Source: Pseudopithomyces maydicus
Lineage: Eukaryota > Ascomycota > Dothideomycetes > Pleosporales > Didymosphaeriaceae
Direction of reading: 5' to 3'
Length of the DNA stretch: 64,000 bases
Assembly (NCBI GenBank): GCA_026873275.1
Contig: JANTUC010000001.1
Coordinates: forward strand, 1,860,001 to 1,924,000
Within the stretch, counting starts at the first letter, position 1. The number at the start of each line of letters is the position of its first letter. The notes beneath the pieces are model-generated. The model saw only the letters and a program-made list of their open reading frames with translations, was not told where the DNA came from and ran no database searches. Made by a program: the position numbers and the translations under genes. Positions 10,901-22,273 of this stretch are shown piece by piece.

Positions 10901-12806
10901 CTGGCCTTGTGCTACAGAAGCGCCGCCCTCTGCTTCGTAATCGCATTGGCAAGCACCGTCGGAGTGTGTTCTATGAACCCAGATGAGCATGCAGCGTAGT
11001 GGCATTGGTAGTCGCAGCAAGATCAGCTTCAAGACCTGGTCACCGTCGCGCTTCCGCAGCCACACCCGCACCGTTCACGTTGCGTGAAACAGATCATGTG
11101 TCCGGACACGCTATTGGCTCGATTGTCATCTGCAGCTTGCCAACGGGCGGTACGGCGCGCACAGCTTGCCTGAACCTCTTTTGTATAATCCTCATGTCCA
11201 TGTCCATGTCCATAAGCAACATGTTCATTCCGCCGAACAGCTCATGTCTGAAGATAGTGGCAATTGTAGCAGCAACGTAGGACAGACAGTATCAGAGTAA
11301 GTGTACCGTAGCACTCGCTGTTCACCCCAGCTTCGGGCGGAAATTCGCGACCACACACACACGTGCTATGCGAACCCAAGTGGAGTCCGCCAGCCGCCCA
11401 TCTTTCCCACCACATGGCCCATCGCGCCACCATCTCCCAAGAATTGCCCAAAATACACCGACCCGCCTCTTGTAGCATAGCGAGCAGCGGCCTTTGAAAT
11501 TCACCGGTCCACTCACACACCCCGCTCGGTCAAGATAGGCCACACTCGACCACCCACACACACATACACACATGCCCACACGCCCACCCGCATAACGCAA
11601 TGCGCACGCGGCCGCCGTTCACTCCTCTCCCGGGTCCTTGCGCGCCTGCAGCGTGGACTCGGCATGCGTCGAGTGCGAGGCTCAGGTCCGCAGTGCGCTG
11701 TAGGCGGCGGGGCTGAGCCTCTGATCTCACTGGTGTTTTGGTCGCCGATGCACTCAATCAACTGGGGTCCGGGGGCGGCCGTCTGTACGCATGCATCTAC
11801 CGGCATACCTACCTTCCCTCGAGACACTGGGTTTCAAGACCAGCCTCTGACCAGGTACCACATACTTGCGTATGTATGCGGGGCATACGAGGCAGACCTA
11901 CCTGTAAGGTGAGACCAGGCTCAGCTCGAGTGGCTAGGACGTGGCAGGGTGCCATCTTGGAATCAAGGGTGGATTGTGGGATCGGAGGTGGTGGCATGGG
12001 GCTGGACGGTTGGGCAAGAGGGGGCCCCAAAAACGGGTATCTTGGATGCTTGTGCCGGTGGCTGAATGTGCGAGTGGTTGGCCTGGAGGTCGCAGGTAGG
12101 TTTGGTGGTGGTGTACAAACGCAGCGCTGGGACATGCACGTTGGCCTACATACTCGGTCGGACTTCGATGGATGGCAGGCAGTGGTAGCGCCGGCATGAC
12201 CCGTGCGAGTTGCGCTTCCATTCCAAATAGCATCGGTGGTTAGAGAAGACCGCGGTGCAGAGCACAAGGATGAAGGGACGTGGAAAACATACGACGTCGT
12301 CGGCAAGAAGCTTCATTGGTTGTCTAGGGCTAAGGTTGTGTAGAAGGTAAACGCTGTGAACAAAGGAAGTGGTATCATCCCAAAAACAAGAAAACTACTC
12401 AATAGTTTTGTGATCCCGGCCCGAATAGGAAAGAACCTCGAGAAGAAGAGGAAGAGAAGGAGGAAGAGTGAAAAAGGAAACTAATGCGGCATATCGCTGA
12501 TGGTATCATTCGTAAACAGGAAAAAAGGTGAGCCGGACGTACGTGGTCACGCTTGACCACCCTGTCGGTCCACCTACAGACCCCAAACCTGGCCCCCCAC
12601 CCCCCAACATTTCAAAGGTGGATATATCCCAATACAAACACCGCCCCATACAATAAATGATCGCTAAATCGCCGTCATCAATGGCCACCCCAACCAAGCA
12701 AGGTATTGGAGGATGACCGGGAAAGCGAAGGCCAGGAGTAGCCGGAAGAATATGTTTACAGTGGTAACTGGTGGACTGTGCGAGAATTGGAGGAATGTGG
12801 AATCTC
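7987..12806. other. Long gene-poor stretch, GC-rich from about 9.3 kb
   Basis: About 4.8 kb with no gene I can support. The first 1.3 kb is AT-rich. From about 9300 to 12300 it becomes GC-rich and carries many overlapping open frames on both strands (for example 9877-10494 and 11738-12199), all low-complexity, Arg/Pro/Ser-biased and without domains. It contains the minisatellite at 10067-10108 and purine-rich tracts near 12430-12480. The right end should hold the 3' UTR of the scaffold gene. Candidates for the rest are long UTRs, a non-coding transcript or a large regulatory region; the sequence does not decide. Confidence 0.4.
10067..10108. repeat. Minisatellite, six units of GGACAGC
   Basis: Six perfect head-to-tail copies of the 7-mer GGACAGC (42 bp). 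All three minus-strand frames stay open through it and read RCPLSAV-type repeats, which explains the spurious open frames here. Confidence 0.9.
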
Positions 12807-15800
12807 CTAGTTCTCCTCCATCAGCGGCTGGTCGTCGCCGGCTTCGCGCCAATCCCGTGAGCGCTCGGCCAGGCGTTTGACGCCCATGATGCGGTCAGCC
12901 CACAGGGCCTCTGATGGGGTCCGAAAGGTGTATGCGCGCTGGGACGATATGACGCCAATTGCTTGGAGCACCGCCTTGCGGGAATCGCGCCCGAAGACCG
13001 CAGGGTGGTTGATCCACTCGAGGCTGGATTCCAGCTCAGCGTCGAGGGCGTGCATGGTGGTCGCGTCGATGCCAGCTGCGGGGGTGAACGGGCTCTCTGC
13101 GTGGGGCGAGGGTGTCCTTGGGCGGTCGTTGCCGTCGACGGGCGACGACTGCCCGGTGCTGCCGCTGGCACTTTGGGGATCGTTGCGTCGGTGCCCGGGC
13201 GGCGGTAGAGGAGGGAGGCCACCTTTTCCGAGGCCCTTCAGTATACTCCTCGTCTCTTTCAAAAGATGGTGGGCCCGCTCGTGCTGACCCCGTGAAACTA
13301 ATGTGAGCGCGCGTGTCAACATGTCTGATGTCAGCAGCTCCATGCGCCGCTGCACGACATGAGGGTGTGGCGGGATCGGTGGCGTCGACGGTCGGCCACT
13401 TGAATTTTTTCTGGACATGGACGGTAGGATGGTAATGGCCAGTAGGGATGGGCGCGGGAGCTGCGCGATTTGGCCGTCCCTGAGAATGTCGCCGTAGGAA
13501 AGGTCCGCCTGGATTAGAGGTACTTCTTCGACGCTTAGGGTACGGGATTCATCCTGGTCGAGGGGTCCACCTAGGGCTTCGAGACCTGAAACGATGGTTT
13601 CCCAAGGATCTTGCGGAAGCTGTTCCGGTGACGCCGTGTCTGGAGAAATTGCCAGCTGCACTAAGATGTCTGTAGAAGGTGTCAGTATCGGTCGGTGTTC
13701 GAATCTTTTCTGGAATCACGGCTTACCCCTCTTGTCTCCGAAGCGGAGGTCGCCCAGCGATGCTTCGGCGTCACGACCAGTGGCACGCTTAGTAATATGT
13801 AACGCGCCGCTGATTTTGACAAACTTTGCCGGCGACCCTTCGGGCAGACGCAGTTTGAGCTTGACGTTCTGGTGCGAGGTTGTCTGGAGTGAACCGAGGC
13901 AACCTGCAACGCATTCTCGGAGCATCATCCAGTCTTTGACATACGTGTACGATGCCTTTGTACGCGTGGACAACTCAATCATGGTGTCAGGCTTGTGGGT
14001 CAGACCAAGACCAAAAGAGTGTATGGTAACCCTGCAGAGAATTAGTTATGTGAGCTGGCGGTAGTTTGCTCATGTGACTTACTTTGCGGCCTCAGCTCGG
14101 GACACCACGAAGTCGACGCTCTCTACATCAGATGTCGAAGAGTCGCTGATGAGGAGAATGCTCGAGAGAGGGTTGTTCGACTTTCGCTGCATGAGCAGGT
14201 CCATGGCCACATTCGCACCTTCGACCACATCTGCCCGAAGACTCTTTTGGCCCACAGGGCGAATCGAGTCAAGAACCTTGGACCAGTCCCTCCAGTTCTT
14301 GCTCGTCATGCCCACAATGGGGACGCCTCCACCGCTGGAACCGAATGTAACCAGACCCATGCGGTCACGCTCACCCAGGTTCTGCACCAAGAATCGTAGT
14401 GTATCGCGAAGAAGGTTGATCTTCAAGCCCTGCATGGATGATGAGACAGGAATGACGACGACGATGTCCAAAGGCACGTGGATTCCACCAGACAGACGAG
14501 GCTCAGGTCCACCAGCCCGCGAGGCGGTGTACTCGGTAGGTGCTGTGACGGTAGAGCGAGCAGCGCCGTACGAAGAAGCTATCGAAGAAATCCGTTTTGG
14601 GCGGCGGTAGTCCTCGTCTTCTGTGCCCGAGTTGTCCTGATCATAGTCGGGCATACGCTGGGGCGTGGGGAAGTCCATCCGGATGTCCATCAGAGCACGC
14701 CTCCATAACTCCAGCTGGCTCCTATTTTGGAACTGCAGGTGGAACGAAGGTAGCTCGGCCACGGAAAGGCTGAGGGTCAGAATGGCCTCGTCGGGGGAAT
14801 GTTCGACCTGGTTCAGATGCTTCTTGATGAGGATGGATCCCTTGAGGGTGCACTTGGCCTTCTTGGGCACCGCTGACTCGCCATCCCACTTGTCCTGGGC
14901 AGTCTTCTTTTCCTTGACGCAAATGAGCATTTCCGAGAACAGATAGCATTCCAACTCTTGCCATGACTGTCGGTCCTTTCCGACACGCACGTGTCCGTGC
15001 AGACGGAGCTTGCCGAAACGCGAGAAGTCCAGGCCGTGCCAGTTGTCGACGCGTGAGTGCAGGTCCTCGGTAATCTCCTCCAACGCCTGCTCCGACTCAT
15101 ACGGCGAGTCGAACTGTCGGTTGCTCCGCACTGGGGATTTGGTGCGCGCAAAGTTCTCGGTGGCGCTCGCAATTGTGGGCATGGGCGGTGCGCCACGTAC
15201 GTCTTCCGGATCGGCCCTCCACTTTCCTTCCACCACCTCGACCGTTACCAGACACGTCAGGCTCTGCTGCTGCCGCGACTTGCTCAGCGTGGGGAACTCG
15301 CTGCGCACCGTCACGGTGGGGGCGGGGATCGGGCTCTTGAGCAGGCCGCGCGGGCTGCTGAGGCTGGACTCCATCGACTGGACGTCGTAGTCGTGCCGCC
15401 TCCCGTCGTGGGTGGCTGCATAGTCGCCCGAAGACGCGACGCCCGTTGCGCCACTGTCACTGCGCAGGTGTTGGCGCGACATGGACCGCATGTTGCTTTC
15501 CGAGCGGTCGCGGGAATGTGACGAATCCCGTTGCGAGTCACGCTGCGAGTCGCGCGGTCGCGACATGTGTGAGTGCTGGTATCGGCTGCTCAGGTCGCTG
15601 TCGTTCCGGGGCCTGCCCATGGGCTGCGGTGTTGGCTCGCTCCGCCCCTCGCTTCGCACAGTCTGGTTGTCCCATGGTGTCGGTGTAACTTGGTTGCTGC
15701 GGTGGCTGGCATTGTCAGTCTGCACGGAACGGACAATGGTGCTCAGTTTCTCTGCCCACACAGTCAGCGATGCTCCGGCGCCGTGTGCTTCGCGAACGAC

Positions 15801-16441
15801 TCACCCAAGTCCAGCACATTCCCACCTCGGCTCGTGTCTAGCCCGAGGGTTGCGTTGCATGTGGGGCAGTGCTGCGAATCAAACTCGCGGATGTATTCGT
15901 AAAAGCAAGCTTCGTGGGAGACATGGCCGCAAGACAATTGGAGTATACGCTCTCCGCGCAGCGTGTGCTCCAGAGGCTCCTCACACACGGCGCACTCGCT
16001 GCCGATGAAGGTACGCTCGCGACGGGTCCGAGACCGTTCGATGTCGAGCACGCCGGCCATGCCTCTGCCGGACCGCGGGGGAGTTGCGAATCGACCGTGA
16101 CGTTGCTCCTCGAAAAGTGGCTCGGGTTGGCGTAGGTCCTGTCTGCGGAGGGGGCCTTCGATTTGGAACTGCGCGAGCTGGGTCGATAGCCTCCTAGAAA
16201 AGACATGAGTGGACCGAGCGCAGAGACACGACTTTCGTGGTTAATTACTGTGGGCCACGGTTGATCCAAACTCGACCGTTTTGGGCTTTCCCTTCCGATC
16301 ACTGCTCTTCTTGCGCGTCCGGCGTCCGAGAAGTCCAAGGTCGAAGAGGTTTTGCTCGATATCCGTCGACGAGATGTCGCTGCGACGAGGGGGATGGTTA
16401 GGCGGGTTCCGGCGAGACAAAGAGGATTCGACCGACGACAT
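12807..16441 (-). CDS. RING-PH-VWA scaffold, Far1/Ste5-like
   Basis: Five exons: about 16441-16249, 16193-15805, 15751-14083, 14031-13727 and 13669-12807. The joins between exons 2 to 5 are exact; the total is about 1,140 residues. In order: a basic N-terminus (LFDLGLLGRRTRKK); a RING-H2 finger in exon 2 (CAVCEEPL, CGHVSHEACFYEYI, CPTC); a Ser/Arg-rich linker; a PH domain (GKLRLHGHVRVGKD to LELWRRALMDIR); a von Willebrand A domain (PLDIVVVIPVSSSMQG, in which the MIDAS DxSxS is changed to PVSSS); and a long helical C-terminus. This order is that of ascomycete Far1/Ste5-type pheromone-pathway scaffolds, which tether MAPK components and Gbeta-gamma at the membrane. Oddity: exon 1 with its best donor (GTAATT at 16248) is one base short of the exon 2 phase, so that junction is unresolved or a base has been lost. 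Confidence 0.75.
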
Positions 16442-19400
16442 CGAAGTTCAGGAGATGGCTGGTCCTCGCTTCACACTCGTTTCAGCATGGAGACTGCGCG
16501 CGGAAGATCGCCTAGGATGATGCCACGGGCTTGCAGTCAAGGCGGGACCTTGGGTGCAGGGATAATTCGGACCGGAAACGAAGCTCTGAGACGTCAGGGC
16601 TCAGGAATAGTGCGGGCAATTGCAACGGCCGCAAACTGGTGGAAGAGCACCGAAGGACACGAAATGAAGATGGTGTGTCCAGGAGTCAGACAAGGAGGTT
16701 CTGCGGGGACCATCGGCGGCAGAAGTTGATAACTCGCGTGCAACCACCGTACCCAGCATCCACCGGCAAGCCTGGCAGAAGCAGCAGCCAGCTGCAGGCT
16801 GTCTTGCGACCCCTGCACTGGGGGCAACGCCGCGAGCGACGGTCGACGGGGGTCGGTTGGTGCACGGGATGGAACTGCATTAGGGGGCCTTCGCCGTAGC
16901 TTTCATCTGCGCCACATGCCGGCTGATTGGCAGATACAATACCCTCTACTGAGTCAAGGTCCGACCGTCCAGGCGGGATTCGCAACCCGCGCCCGCTGGA
17001 TCGCTGGCTGGCCGGCCCCAATCTTCATCAAGAAAGACGGCATGAAGCCTGCGCCCCCAGCTCTCTGGGAGTTGGGACGGCTCGAAGACTAGAAGAGAGG
17101 GGTGACGAGCAGTCCACGTTTGCCTGTTCCAACCCTGCATTGCCCACCTCCATTGGGCGGAGATCCGCTTCGGCAGCGGCAGCACCAGCCGATGGCTAGT
17201 ACGCAAGAGGACGCAAGAGGACGCATGTAGCACGCTGAGCGCAATCACATTCTGCCTGAACGAGAGCAGGACGTCGAACGATGCTTGGGCAAGCGCTGAG
17301 AGTGTGGACCCTCCCGCCTTACTGCGAATGTCTATATCACCCTGTCTTATGGGCGAACGTTTCTGAGCGCCCGACCGCACCCCTTGTCAGATCTTCCAGC
17401 CTCCGTCCACGAGTCAGAAGTTCCTGGAAACATGGTTCTTATGTCCTGGGTTTCGGGGGTGCGTTCTGGAATGCGACGTGCATTACAGTGCCTCCCGCCA
17501 CGCAAAAGGGCCGCATCCTGTGCAAACGGTGTCCACCCCGGGCACCTTTGCAGGCGTAGCCACGCTGCGTGAAACTTTCTCTGCAGACTGTGGTGAACAA
17601 CTCTACGCAGTGCTGCGAGAGCCGTTCATGCGCGTCGAGCAAGCGACTGTGGATCGCTCCCCATCGACTCCCCATCGACTCCTTATTGAACCTGGGCGAA
17701 CGTCACCTAGGTCGACTTATAGGGCGGTGGAGCTATAACACATGTTCGCTAGGAGACGTCGTCGTTTCGGGTCAACAGCCAACAGAAGACCAACAACGCA
17801 GCGGCAGCGCACGAACACGAAAGTTTCGTTCGCCCCGTTCAATCTGGTCGCTACCAATTGCACTTGAGCGCTTCGCCCGAGAATGACTCGACTGGATGGC
17901 GGGGCCGCCACTGCTTGGTCGGGCGGCTCCAGCTCCAGTTCGCAACTATCACGTGACCGTAACGAACCCGACCCGTAGACCCGCTGACATCGGATGGGGC
18001 ATGGTGGTTGCATTCTGCGTCGGTGAAACTGTCAAACCGTACCATAGGTATGAATTGTGCTACATAGCGCAAAGGTCCTGTTCGCTAAATGTGAATCGCA
18101 CCACATATCTAGATCACTTCTGTGCCGACCCCGCAGAGTGCGGAGTTGATCCGATTGTGCGGGAAGGGCGACGGACAATTCCAAAACTGTAATACAACGT
18201 CATTCCCGTTTGAAACTTGCTTTCGTCATGTCATGGAAGTCATCTGCCCGATATCAATCATTTGGAAACACGCTTTGAAGACCTTAATGTAGGCTACAGA
18301 TAGTATGTGGAGAACACTGTGTGCATGTGTACACCTAGGTACATGTACATACATTTCCATGAGTGTCGATCTTTGCAAATTTTCAGAACACCCTGCAGCT
18401 GCATGTCTGCACACCCTGTGTACTCCGTTGCAGTCCAATTTTGTCTTGCAGTGCGGTGATCGACTTGTGTGTGGCGTTTTATCGTTTGTGATGGATGGGG
18501 GGCGTGCGCTCTGACGGGTTGGCGGTATGGAAGTCGTGCATGACCACGTGCGTCCCCGGTATGGTGTACTGGTCGTTCCTACGATTCGCTGCTTTTGCAA
18601 CTTTACTCGTGGAGAACGTTTTATTCCTTGTACGAAAATCCGCACCAAAACTGGCGAGCTCCCAACATGCGACGTGAAATTCGATACGGCGTCTTGCCGA
18701 AGACCCATCGGCATCCCAGATACACATGTATCAGCCAGTGACACCAATACTTGGATGTAGTGCGCCACGCGCATCCATGCCAAGCTGTTACGAGCACCCA
18801 GTATTGGCAGCTGTGGCCATGATGGATGATCTTCGGACGCACTGCCGGACGTCTCACCGCCGTATTCGTTTTCTCTGGAAGTTTATCGGAGCGCTAGCAT
18901 TGCTCTAGGAGCTTCTGCTTCCACGCCAGTGGCACCCCTTCCGAGGCTCGCTCGTGTACCATTTTAGTAACTTGCCATTGCTCCGGTCTTCTAGAAGCTT
19001 GGCGAGCTGAAAAATTGTTCCTGAAACAGAGAGTCGGCAGTGGCTTGAGACCCTTCTCGACTAAGAAGGATATCTTCAATTGACGTAGTGAACGATATTT
19101 GCCCATGCACGTCTAATTTGAATGTTTCGAAAAAGATATCCACATTGCTAGTGTACTGTCTATTAACATCCTTTCGTCCTGAGTTTCATATCTCTTTGTG
19201 GCAATTCTTATCATCTCCTTTTTGAAATCGGTTCCATCGCGGCGTTATCCACTCGCCCTGCAGACCTCGCATGGCTTTGAGCGATGCCATCTAGTGCATA
19301 TTTAGCACACATCTCTAGTAACTAGCACCTTCAAGGATATGTCATCATGACATCTCAAGTCTGGTACCGGAGCCACGAGCCGAGCCACGTGGATATAGTA

Positions 19401-20383
19401 TCCATCGAGGTCTACCATAGTGCATCTAGGCAGCGGGACCTTCCATCCTATTCCTGTCTTATGTCTGTGCCTTTGACTGCGATAGGCGAGAAGGGCTAGA
19501 ACACGGTAAATGAATGATTCTGGAATATTTGAATATCTACTTTCCAAGACGCTGTCTTTCGAATGCGATTGCACCATTCTGGCAATCACCAATCGGTCAG
19601 CTCTGCGGGCTTCTCGAAACCGCGGTACACTGCACAAGCGTTGCAGATGACAAACACATGTAGGGGGTCTTGGTTCCCGCAAACCTACCGGTATGCCAAT
19701 TGCCGGCGCGGCGAAAAGTACTGATGGAGGCACGCCCCGGAAGATAGTACAAGCCACCCCGCGGGTCTTGTTCCGCGCTTCCGGATTGGACTACACAGAA
19801 CACCTTCACTTGTCTCACCTTTCTTGTAGTTTTCCATGTAGCTCAACAATATGTATGGATCGGTAAAGTTGTAATGCCGTTTGAGAATTGCATGCTCACC
19901 CCCGGATACGGACATCTTACATGGATGAGATCATGGAATTGGAACGTCCAATATTTTCTCAAACATGCTATCTTTCCGATCATCAGACTGGGGTAACGCA
20001 CGCTACCTTAATTGGCAGGTCATCTTTTGCTCAATAGATACAGTCATTGTATTGTCTCAGTTGCATGTAAGCGGGTTGTGTATCATATTAGCAATCAGCG
20101 GGGAAATTATCACAGTTGATATACTCACGTAGTTACTGAAATCTCTTTCCCTGTTTTCCTTACAAAGTTCCTAGCGGTTTGTACTTTGTAGCATTCTTGG
20201 TTGTCCGGTTCAACAAACTTGCCGTGCTTTACATAAATGTATATTCATGTAGAAAATTCTATCCAATATAATTCTTTATAGCTTACTTTGATTGCTTCGA
20301 CTAGAGACATTCGCTAGCATGGATTCCATCCTGGCTAAGTGGGATACACCTCGTAAAAAAGAGTGCTCGATGCCACCTCCGCA
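16442..20383. other. Long gene-poor stretch upstream of the scaffold gene
   Basis: About 3.9 kb between the divergent scaffold gene (-) and the SRR1-like gene (+). GC-rich to about 18 kb, then AT-rich. Many open frames overlap on both strands, but none shows a domain or a convincing exon chain. A weak minus-strand possibility (19302-19915) is described among the rejected items. The region probably carries long upstream regions or leaders. Confidence 0.4.
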
Positions 20384-21268
20384 ATGGGGTTGTGTGTCAA
20401 AAAGCAGACTTCCCAAGGAATGAGAAGACACTACAGTCCTCACAAACGGAGATATGCCACTGAGAGCGAACTGAACGACCCCAACCATAAAGCAGAAGAT
20501 GACTTTGTGATCAAAGCATTACAACCGTTAAGCATGGAAGCGAAAGCATCCCAAAGCTGCATATTGGCTCGCAGTATCCTAGACATGTATCCATGCCGGA
20601 ACACACCTGGTACCAAGACGAATATACTCCAAGACTGCATCACTGAATGTTGCCAAACACTCGATGTCGATCAGATAGTAACACTGGGCTTGGGCCTGAT
20701 CGGCGACGGTACCCTCCGCTGGTCCATCAACCACGTCCTCTACACCACAATAGTCGACTCCGTCCTCCAATCCCTCATAGCCCAAAGCAAACCCACAAAA
20801 GACCTGCAAGTCTACTACCAAACGACCACCCTCGACGGCCCATCCACCTCCAGCCAAACCTCCACCCTCCTCGGCAGCGAACCGGGCCTCCACCTCCCCG
20901 CCCCCATCTACCTCAGAGTCGAAAACGACTTCACGGCCCTCAGCGCCATCGACAACGATACCATCGTCGTATTGCTCTCCCGCGACAATCCTTGGCGCCA
21001 GTTCCTAGGCACCCGTTGCAGAACGAGACAGGTCCGGCCAGCGATGATCATCTGCGTGCCGCACGACGCGAACCCTGCGGATGCCGAGTCAGGCTGTCAA
21101 GGAGAGGCGCGCAGTAGGGACGAGCTGTCGGGTTCGCTGAGCCAGATTTTGGACGCGGACTATGCGAGTCAGGTGTTACGGGAGGTGGAGATGAGAGGTA
21201 GTTTTGCCGAGGGCCAGCCGAAGGAGGTTTTGGTTGACAAGCTGAATGTTTATATTCGGAGGTCGTAG
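20384..21268 (+). CDS. SRR1-like domain protein
   Basis: A single-exon gene. The frame is open from 20363, but the first ATG is at 20384 (MGLCVKKQ), giving 294 aa; an ATG at 20420 is an alternative. The core IVTLGLGLIGDG followed by a helix (YTTIVDSVLQSLI) and later IDNDTIVVLLSRDNPWRQFL resembles the SRR1-like fold, a Rossmann-like domain in which a GLG loop precedes a helix and a TxVxxP-type strand follows. Fungal members of this group are of unknown function; plant SRR1 affects light signalling. The N-terminal 80 residues show no feature. Codon use is GC-ending and consistent with real coding sequence. The family call is moderate; the gene itself is likely real. Confidence 0.55.
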   Translation: MGLCVKKQTSQGMRRHYSPHKRRYATESELNDPNHKAEDDFVIKALQPLSMEAKASQSCILARSILDMYPCRNTPGTKTNILQDCITECCQTLDVDQIVTLGLGLIGDGTLRWSINHVLYTTIVDSVLQSLIAQSKPTKDLQVYYQTTTLDGPSTSSQTSTLLGSEPGLHLPAPIYLRVENDFTALSAIDNDTIVVLLSRDNPWRQFLGTRCRTRQVRPAMIICVPHDANPADAESGCQGEARSRDELSGSLSQILDADYASQVLREVEMRGSFAEGQPKEVLVDKLNVYIRRS

Positions 21269-22273
21269 GGCTGAGGGTGAGACGTGGTTGGGTTGTGGGG
21301 GGTTAGCTGGATTGGGTAGCGTTTCCGTTGTCTTGGTTAAGGGGATGGTCTGGCCTTGGTTGGAGAACTGGGTGCTCGGTAGTGCTTTCATGCACTTGGG
21401 TATCATAGGCTAATGGTCTCGTATTTGTTTATTGGGTCGTATATTTCTGATTTTGTTATACATAGCTGTGTCGAAATGTCTTACAACGCGTGCGGGATTT
21501 TTTTAGTCATACACCGAAGGGCAAGGAGAAGCATGTGGCATGAATTTTGCGGGGAAATGGATTACATTTTACTTTTTGATTCCAACTTCGCAATCATCGA
21601 TTTTATTTCTAGTATCGAAACAGCATCTGAAATTTTCAAAAGTCAACATAACCGACTTACAATTTTGCTCTTCCAATGGAAAACAGCTGGCAAGGTCAGT
21701 AAAATGGCGGTGAAGAAGCTCACGCAATAAGAAACTGGGCCATCGGTGTGCCGATTGAATTTCGGCAGATTTTGTAGTGAGATCATGACTTACGCCCAGC
21801 TGTAGAGCATGGTGATCATGACCGGACCACGGCGAGAGCAATCCATTGCAAAGGTTCAGAGCAAGCTACTTAAAGTATGTGAACATATGCACTAGCATAT
21901 CACAAACATCCCAAAGTATACAGCGATCGACAATGCAGCGGCTAACCCGGCAGCCAAAATCTCATTATGGGTATCCTATCATCTGAATCGTATACACACA
22001 TGTGCAAATGCCATGCCCATCGCACTTTCCTTCCCATCCATGAACCGCAAAACCCAATTCCACAACCCCTTCCCTCTCATCCCCCAAAATCTCCAAAATT
22101 CCCCCGATAAATCTTATTCCTCGCCTCCCTGCACCGATATGCATGTGTCACCCCGCATACATACATACATAGTGTACCTACATACATACGCGAGCCCCCA
22201 TGACGTGCATAACCACATCACATGCACCACCGATCCCCATCACAATAAAAACCCTGCATCCCTCACCCGAAAA
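21269..22273. other. Intergenic between convergent genes
   Basis: About 1 kb holding the 3' ends of the SRR1-like (+) and Clr5-ankyrin (-) genes. It has short ATACATACAT-type stretches near 22160-22195 and no supportable gene. Confidence 0.45.

Noticed and set aside
18226..18783. 185-codon minus-strand open frame
   Set aside because: His/Arg/Thr/Ser-rich with no domain, and other frames on both strands are also open here.
19302..19915. Possible minus-strand two-exon gene starting MSVSGGEHAILKRHY
   Set aside because: There is a usable ATG and donor, but no acceptor or downstream frame that I can justify and no known family. It may be real; evidence is too weak to list.
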